Made by a program: the position numbers and the translations under genes. Shown here piece by piece: positions 57,570-64,000 of a stretch of 64,000 bases of DNA (positions within the stretch are counted from its first letter, which is position 1; every line of letters starts with the position of its first letter). The stretch comes from Zygnema cylindricum (lineage: Eukaryota; Streptophyta; Zygnematophyceae; Zygnematales; Zygnemataceae). The DNA is taken from assembly GCA_037447655.1 (NCBI GenBank), contig JBBHKE010000777.1, positions 1-64,000 on the forward strand, in the 5' to 3' direction. Under the pieces are notes generated by a model, which ran no database searches, was not told where the DNA came from, and saw only the letters and a program-made list of their open reading frames with translations.

Positions 57570-59092
57570 ATTGCCTTTTCACAACAAAAGAAAATATACA
57601 CGATTTCCGGTGTTGTGGTCTCGGGCGTCTCACACTTTTCAGTTTTGCGGTAATATATACATATGGAAGTACATATGGAAGTTTGAATCAGTTGTTATCT
57701 TTTGGGTTTTTATATTTAAGCATTCTCGTTTCATTGCACAAACGTTCACTATTTTTCAAAAGTTTTTCGATTTTTGGCAACTGATGCCAGTTGTTAACAA
57801 TTCCTTATAATTAAATATATTTTTGAACAACAGTATTTACCACAAATAAAAAGGGATCTAAGGCTTTCCATTGACAAGTCCTCCTGGTCCACCACCTTCC
57901 ACCTCTAAATTCCCCTCCCCTTCCCCCCCCCTCATTTTCCTCCTTCCTCCCCCGTTCCTCCACCCCTCCCTTCCCCTCTTCCCTCCTCTTCCCCTCCTCC
58001 TCCCTTCCCCTTCCCTCCCTTCCCCTCACTGCCTCCTTTATCGTTTGCCCGACTTCCTCCCCTCCCCCTCTCTATCCTCCTTCCCCTCCCCATCCTTCGT
58101 CGTGTTCCACGTTCTTAAAATCTCAAACAATAATAGTGTTGGTATTTTAATTTTTATTTTTTAGATTATATCCTTGTTAATCATTTACACTATTTTAAGT
58201 GTAGCCATGCTAGCCGAGATTTAAAAAAAAAAAAAAAAGAAAGAAAAAAAAAGAAAAAAGAAAAAAAAAAAATTCTCCAAAATTAATTTATAAAAATAAT
58301 TAGGCACAGTCCAATCATTTTTTTTTTCAAAAATGTGGTATGTGGTAGTTTAAGCTCATTTTTTTTTTGTCGGTAGTTGGGAAAATTACACATAAATTTT
58401 CACATACTGAAAGATTAGGGTTTTTGGAGAATCTGAATGAAAAGAATTTGAATTTGTTCATTTTTTTTCTGCAATTTTTTTTTTTACCTTTTATAATAAT
58501 AATGTGATGCATCTTATAGACCATGGAGAAGTAAACAAGGTTTTTTTTTACAGTTTAATAAGATATAATAAGATACACAATATGTTATAATTTTATCAAT
58601 CTTTCATGAATACCCACCAACATTTACTCTAAAAATGTAAAAAACCACTTTAAAAATCACACCCATAATGTTTGTATCCCAACATAGTCATATTCTCATT
58701 TTTGTTACTCTTAAAAAATTTAAATTAATGTTACAGTGAGTAAAACTAAATCCCGTTACAGCGTGACAGCGTGACGTCACCTTGTCTATTGATCAATTGA
58801 CAATAATGATATTATAAGTAAATAACTAAAATAAATAAGAATGTTTATGTTGTCAATTTAAACACTATGGCTCAAAATGATCCCATCATATGGAGTGGAT
58901 AACGTGACGTGACATCCTCCTTTTGCCCAAACAAAAAACAGGACAATTTCTCAATTTACCTTAAGCTACTGAGATAGCTTACCTACAATTTTTCCATTAT
59001 AAGAAGCTAAGAAATTTGCCGTTTTTCCAAACAATAAAAGGAAGAATAAAAATGCTTAAAATTGCTTCATTATATGTTTTGGCAGTAAAGTA
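57570..59092. other. downstream DNA, no gene seen
   Basis: A pyrimidine tract spans 57870-58095 and A/T homopolymers follow. I looked on the plus strand for a membrane segment and kinase motifs continuing the LRR gene and found none. Confidence 0.5.
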
Positions 59093-59309
59093 CACCGCGA
59101 ATCGTTATTAGCGTCAAGGTTCTTTTTGCCACTTAAAACATCTTTTCCCCGTACACAATTGTCGGATTGTGGATCTGACGGTTGTGATTGAAAGGTAACA
59201 TTCTCAGCTTCCGATTGGGAGTCTCAGATCAAAAATCCGACAAGTGTGTACGGAAAAAATATGTTTTAAGTGGCGAAAAAAACATTGACGCTAATAACGA
59301 TTCGCGGTG
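59093..59309. mobile_element. foldback MITE (family F) flanked by TA
   Basis: A 217-bp element is almost entirely an inverted repeat. CACCGCGAATCGTTATTAGC and the following 55 bp at the left are mirrored by GCTAATAACGATTCGCGGTG at the right. TA dinucleotides flank it at 59091-59092 and 59310-59311, fitting a Tc1/mariner-type target. Arms are about 75 bp with minor mismatches. Confidence 0.88.
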
Positions 59310-60469
59310 TAGATGTCACGTTGGTTAAGGGAATTTAACTCAGGTTTTGGGTTTTTTTAGGCCATAAAAGCCCCTTGTTATGACTGCCCTATAGTAACCC
59401 TTGGTGCCTTTATCCATCCTCTCTATTTGGGAATAACCTCTATCCTCTATGTTTTTTTGTTTTTTTTGTTTTTTTTTTTTGAAAGCAGGGAAGCCGCCTC
59501 CTGTTTGACTTGTACCGGTTTCGATCGAGTCTTCCATAGAGAAGGACTGGGATTGGCTGAAAGGCTTGGACCATATTTGACTTCAAAATGGAAAAAAATG
59601 GATTTTAGACACTAGTGGATACAGACACGTGGCACTATAAACACCCTAGGAGATGGAGTTCCTTTCCGACAAGGTGGATGAAAAGGAGAATATTTATGAC
59701 TCGAAAAACATAATATTTTTTTGGTTATGTCACAAATTAGGGAAAACATAATATATCAAGGACACAATGATGGTTTGCTTTTTTTTTTTTTTTTACAGCT
59801 TTTTCGTTTTAAACATACTTTGGTTGGCGTGATGGAAATGCTTTCTTAAGTCTGGAATGTGATTTGGTGAAATGGTTGAGGGAGAAAAAGTAAAATTTTT
59901 AAGTGATAATACGAAACCTTTTTTGAGATTCTGTCTCCTTGAAACCTTTTTGATGTCATATATTTTTGACACTTTATGATGCTTCTCTTTTCTTTGCCAC
60001 TACATCTGAAGGAAAATCTAAGGAATGTTTTTGAAATAATTAATCTTGTAAAAATATAAATTCTTGTCTTTGTTTCGATATTATTGCTTATGGTCGATTC
60101 AAACACGGAAGAAAATATGTGACATTGTTGATGCATATGTACGGACTAAAATTATTATAAAGTGTTTTTACTTTTTACTTTTAAATAACTTCCTCAAATA
60201 GCACGAAATTGCACCAACCGATATAAGAAATGATAAAATGGTAATGTTGTATATCGAACGAATTTAGAGTGGAGGTGTTGAATTATAGGAAAAATGAAAT
60301 ACCGAAGCCCTTAAATCAGGTATTAAATCATGATGTTGCAATAATTGGCAATAATTGATGAGTAAACATACGGTATTTAGCTATTAAGTTCATAAAACTT
60401 TACAAAAAAAGAAATATATCACGCCTAATCTTCACCGAACACTTGATTGGCTGAAAAAATTGAGAGTCT
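59310..60469. other. intergenic DNA
   Basis: AT-rich with homopolymers. No gene seen. Confidence 0.5.
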
Positions 60470-60824
60470 TAAATATAAAATTTCATGCATCTGTTAACTC
60501 TTTCCGGTTTCCCCGCTTGGAAGGCAGTGTAGACCAGAGTCACAAGGCAATCAGGAAGTCTCGAAACACTGAAACAGAGTTCGTTTTGTACTCTTGCCGA
60601 GTACGGCGAGTACTTGTTATTTTGACATCGTGTTTTAAAGTAAAGATCGAACAAATTAATCTACGCATAGAAATCCGAAAGAAAAGGTTTTCTCTTGTAA
60701 TCTTCGTACAGTGTACTTGCTGCATTCTTACCGTCCTTACGCCGGTAAGCGAATCAATCTAAACCGTACATCTTTCCGTACTGGGGCAACGGGTACGCTT
60801 GGGATTAACATTCTAACTTTTATC
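60470..60824 (+). repeat. dispersed repeat R, copy B, left part
   Basis: It aligns with 44655-45010. It is interrupted at almost the same point, here by MITE M copy 2, and resumes at about 62090. Confidence 0.8.
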
Positions 60825-62083
60825 CATAGTTTAAAAGTAGGTGAAAGTAGGCCCATACAATATGCCTATTGTGTGTAAAACATAGTGTTGTGTATCGGTA
60901 AAAAACTTATCGCGATAACACCGATACCGATAGTTATCGGTTATCGAACGGTCAGAGCTTCCGATATATCGGTCTGGGACCAACAAATTCCATATCGGCG
61001 ATAACCTAAAAAATATATAGTATGCGTACAATAGTACTTTATAGCATACTGTATTATTTTATTGATTTTGGCATGCCATGTATAAAAATCTGTTCCGTTA
61101 CAGTTTAACTGCAATTTATTACCGTAAACGCGGCGCATAAACGTTTGCTGGTTAACTGAACAAAAATTTTACGGCGACGTACGGAAATTTACTGAAAAAC
61201 TGGTGAACATGGAACTGGAAAAGGACGGCGGACACAAAAGTACAACGGACGCAAAATAACATTTTGCGCGCCGCCGGAATCGAACGGACGACTTGGAATG
61301 AGAAAACACGAACGGACGGGCCAGCGTGAGCGCCGGCATCCCGGAATGGCTCTTTTGGCAGCTTTTGCCAAAAAAGCCGACAGATTGACACGTGGCAGGT
61401 CCCTAGTGGATCTCAAGGAATTAAGGGACAAAGCCATGGCGTCGGATGTGAAAGGTGCATCGTTTTTATTGGATCCGTATCAAAATCGTACAGATTTCAT
61501 GGCGGCTACAGTACTTTCTATGCTTGTACACGTCCGGAGAATATGACGTACAGTTGAGTGTACAAACCGTACATTTATCTGTACGGTCCGTACAGATATC
61601 GCCGATAATTATCGTTATCGGCATTATCGCTGATAATTACCCGATATTATCGGCTACTTATCGGCGATAAGACCGATGTCGATATATCGTACCAATATAT
61701 CGATTATCGGGTACCCGAAAAAAGGCCCATATCGGTTATCGGCAAATCCTTACCGATACACAACACTAGTAAAACATACAATATGACCTTAAGACCCATA
61801 TTGTATTGGTCGCAAAAGGAAAAAAAATAGTAACAGGGTTGAGTTGCACATCGATCGATAGAGAATTAAACGTCATGTCTAAATTTTGAAAAACATTCGG
61901 ACGAAAAATTATTTTTCTGTGAGTTTTGAGGTATTTTTTTTTTTAAACCGTCAGGTTCGGACGATCGGACGGTCGCTGATCAAAGGAGCGATCTAAGAAG
62001 ATCACATGAAAAGCCCATAACACAACTTACTATAAAGGCGCCTACAAAAGGCCTACAATAGAAACGCCTACTTTTGAACTATG
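60825..62083. mobile_element. MITE family M, copy 2, split by hAT-like H2
   Basis: The ends CATAGTTTAAAAGTAGG and CCTACTTTTGAACTATG, and the internal words (GATCTTCTTAGATC, read in reverse), match the MITE at 8798-9103 in opposite orientation. The hAT-like element at 60883-61768 is inserted in it; without that insertion it would be about 365 bp. Confidence 0.85.
60883..61768. mobile_element. hAT-like non-autonomous element H2
   Basis: It is 886 bp, with the same ends as H1 (TAGTGTTGTGTATCGGTAA...), and a perfect 8-bp target-site duplication GTAAAACA (60875-60882, 61769-61776). It is collinear with H1 over its whole length with modest divergence. It has no transposase. The small frame around 61298-61546 is shared but broken in H1. 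Confidence 0.92.
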
Positions 62084-62089
62084 GATAGA

Positions 62090-62800
62090 ACCAAACGGAC
62101 AAATAACGTACAAATAGAGTACAAGTCAAAACTTTTCGAAGCCATTCCGGCCGTACACTAATGACGATTGTTGTCCGCTTTTCCAACCGTACGGTACTCA
62201 CATAGCTGTACGAATCCGCTACAGTACAGTAACGTATTCTGACAATTTCGTCGTTTGGAATTATTGAAATGTTTTGACGGCGAACATCCAAATTATAGAG
62301 AGTCATTAGTACGATTTCACTTGTCTACATTAGATCATGTGTGTGCACTCTTTTCAAAACGCATGAAAACAGCTCTGCCGTACAACCGTTATTGACTGGT
62401 AAAAACTAAAAAGCCGCTCCATTTCTTTTGTCTTTTTTTGACCGACAGGACTCAAAGAGACTCCCGCCACAGAGAGCTTCCCATTTTCCATTACATCTCG
62501 GCCGTCGAATGAAAACGCAAATTTTTCTGCTTCAAAAAGTGCAGATGAAACTGCTTACGTGGACCATATGCGTGATCGAATGCGGTCTCGATGATGACGT
62601 GGCGTCAATCTATATCCTACAGAAAAATACATGTCCAATTGCTGTTCATCAATTACAGAGTTGCACGATGTTAGCGAACACAAAAAAAAAAAAAAAAGAC
62701 GTGCAACAGGTTTTCATCGCCTAAAAAGTCAAAGGACTAAAGTTCAGAACAGTACTGTACGGTAATGTACTGTAGCGTGCACATATCCTGGCTACAAGAC
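62090..62800 (+). repeat. dispersed repeat R, copy B, right part
   Basis: It aligns with 46010-46780, including the CCGACAGGACTCAAAGAGAC and GATGATGACGTGGCGTCAAT words. Confidence 0.8.
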
Positions 62801-62826
62801 AATTATTTCGACCAATAAGGGCAAGG

Positions 62827-63515
62827 TTCCATTAGGGAAAAAATGACGTTGTCTACTGAAAGCCGTACTGTTTTGTACAGTGCCGTACCAAAAAAAATAA
62901 AATGTCAGAAAAACAAGGCTACTGAATGAGGGATTTGATTCTCCATGTTTATGGGCGTTAATGTGGACCGTCGGATGCATAATCGGATATGACATCGTCT
63001 GACACTTTCAGTTCGCAACAAGTGACCCCGAGTAGGTCAATTCTCAGCGCCTGAACGAATTGCATCGTGCCTCGTGGAAAAGTGAACAAATATCTACGAT
63101 GACCGCGCGACCAGGTGGGTACACGTCGCACATGACATGTGCCTTCCGCCAGGGAGGATTCGAGGCCACCGGAAGCCGCAATAAAATTTTTGACGGAGGA
63201 TATTGTTTCACGCGTCTGTCGCCATCCACTAACCATTCTGACATTTTCGTACGTTTTTACAAATCCTAAGTTTCGTCCGCCCGTACAAATTTTATTCAAT
63301 ACGTCGTACGAGTCACTTTTTACCTTCGTTGATAAAAATGTGTGGTCGCAACTTGCTTTCAAAGATTCTGTAAAGATTACCAGAATCACGTTCATCTACG
63401 ACGTGGACCAATAAAACTGTGCAACGCAAATAAAATGTCGGTTACTGACCCGACACAATGGAACGGTCGCTTCAGTAAACGAATTTTCGACGTTTACTGA
63501 GACCGCCTAATGGAA
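62827..63515. mobile_element. element X2 (family X)
   Basis: It starts TTCCATTAGGGAAAAAATG and ends CTAATGGAA. It shares the GCCGTACTGTTTTGTACAG and GACCGTCGGATGC words with X1. It follows directly on repeat R. No gene is supported. The 145-codon minus frame has no recognisable domain. Confidence 0.55.
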
Positions 63516-63534
63516 CAACGCTCTAAGGGTGGAA

Positions 63535-64000
63535 TTCCATTAGAAGAAAAGTGTGGTTCGTCACTGGACGCCGTACAAGCTCGTACATATCCGTACCACT
63601 CCGTACCTTAAAAAAAATTGTCAGACGAAAAATCGTTACTGGAAAACTGTCGGAAAGCTCTAATGATGTAGGCGCAATTTCTGGCCGTTGGATATTCCAC
63701 TTTTTCAGATCCGCGAAGCAATCACGCACATCATCCAGTGTCACGACACTCTCCTCGCGAGGAGAGTTGTACGATACTAGACGTGTACCATTGGTACACG
63801 TGAAAAAGAAAAAAAATATCTGCTTTGAACAAGCGATCACAGGTCTACACGTCGTATAGGCCATGTGCCTACGTCGTACGGTCCATGTGCCGCCTGCCAC
63901 GCTGGATGCAAGTGAGCCGAAATTTTTTTCGCATGCTCCGTCTGACATCCACCGACATTCAAAGTTTGCCGCGACCTTCAAAGTTTGCCGCGTCTTTTTG
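63535..64000. mobile_element. element X3 (family X), cut by the window end
   Basis: It starts TTCCATTAGAAGAAAAGTGT, followed by GCCGTACAAGCTCGTACATA as in X1 and X2. It lies 19 bp after X2 in the same orientation and runs off the window. Confidence 0.5.

Noticed and set aside
57870-58164. Proline-rich 97-codon frame downstream of the LRR gene
   Set aside because: Translation of a C/T simple-sequence tract. No signal, membrane or kinase motif.
61298-61546. An 82-codon frame shared between the two hAT-like elements
   Set aside because: The frame is broken in H1 by TAA in the same stretch and resembles no transposase.
62958-63395. A 145-codon minus-strand frame in element X2
   Set aside because: Not conserved in X1, no recognisable domain, and located inside a repeat.

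Overview
The window is nuclear DNA of a plant. The evidence is a DREB/ERF-type AP2-domain transcription factor, a plant-type leucine-rich-repeat (LRR) receptor-like gene with GT-AG introns, F-box-like/LRR genes, a Ty1/copia retrotransposon with a recognisable polypurine tract, and abundant MITE, hAT-like and minisatellite DNA. The large genome style, the non-LTR element with a restriction-like C-terminus and the single-LRR exons fit a land plant, perhaps an early-diverging lineage. The species cannot be fixed from the sequence. No rRNA, intact tRNA, CRISPR array or bacterial-style operon is present, and most of the window is repeats.

Layout. 0.7-7.9 kb: a decayed, minus-strand Ty1/copia element with two nested solo LTRs of another family. 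8-13.4 kb: gene-free DNA with a MITE and a tRNA-like remnant. 13.5-14.9 kb: an intact single-exon AP2/ERF gene. 18.4-18.8 kb: an orphan second exon of an F-box-like/LRR gene. 21.0-25.1 kb: a (TG)n tract, a decayed minus-strand non-LTR retrotransposon lacking the catalytic block of its reverse transcriptase, and a fragment of a second copy. 25-31 kb: AT-rich DNA and four minisatellites or duplications. 31.5-33.5 kb: a frameshifted F-box-like/LRR copy on the minus strand, preceded by 1 kb of pure purine repeat. 39.06-41.10 kb: the intact two-exon F-box-like/LRR gene. The three F-box segments also share flanking DNA, so they are segmental duplicates.

43.5-46.8 kb and 60.5-64 kb: two copies of one dispersed repeat, each carrying different insertions, among them two hAT-like elements with perfect 8-bp target-site duplications.

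47.24-57.57 kb holds the most interesting object: a split gene that open-reading-frame inspection misses. Eleven exons give a signal peptide, an LRR N-terminal cap, eight single-LRR exons of exactly 72 nt (all phase 2-2) and a C-terminal EGF-like exon. The flanking introns are paralogous to one another, so the LRR array grew by duplicating exon-plus-intron units. Each intron carries related GC/pyrimidine-rich blocks, one of which has expanded into a minisatellite of about 1.6 kb. No kinase or membrane segment is visible downstream in the window.
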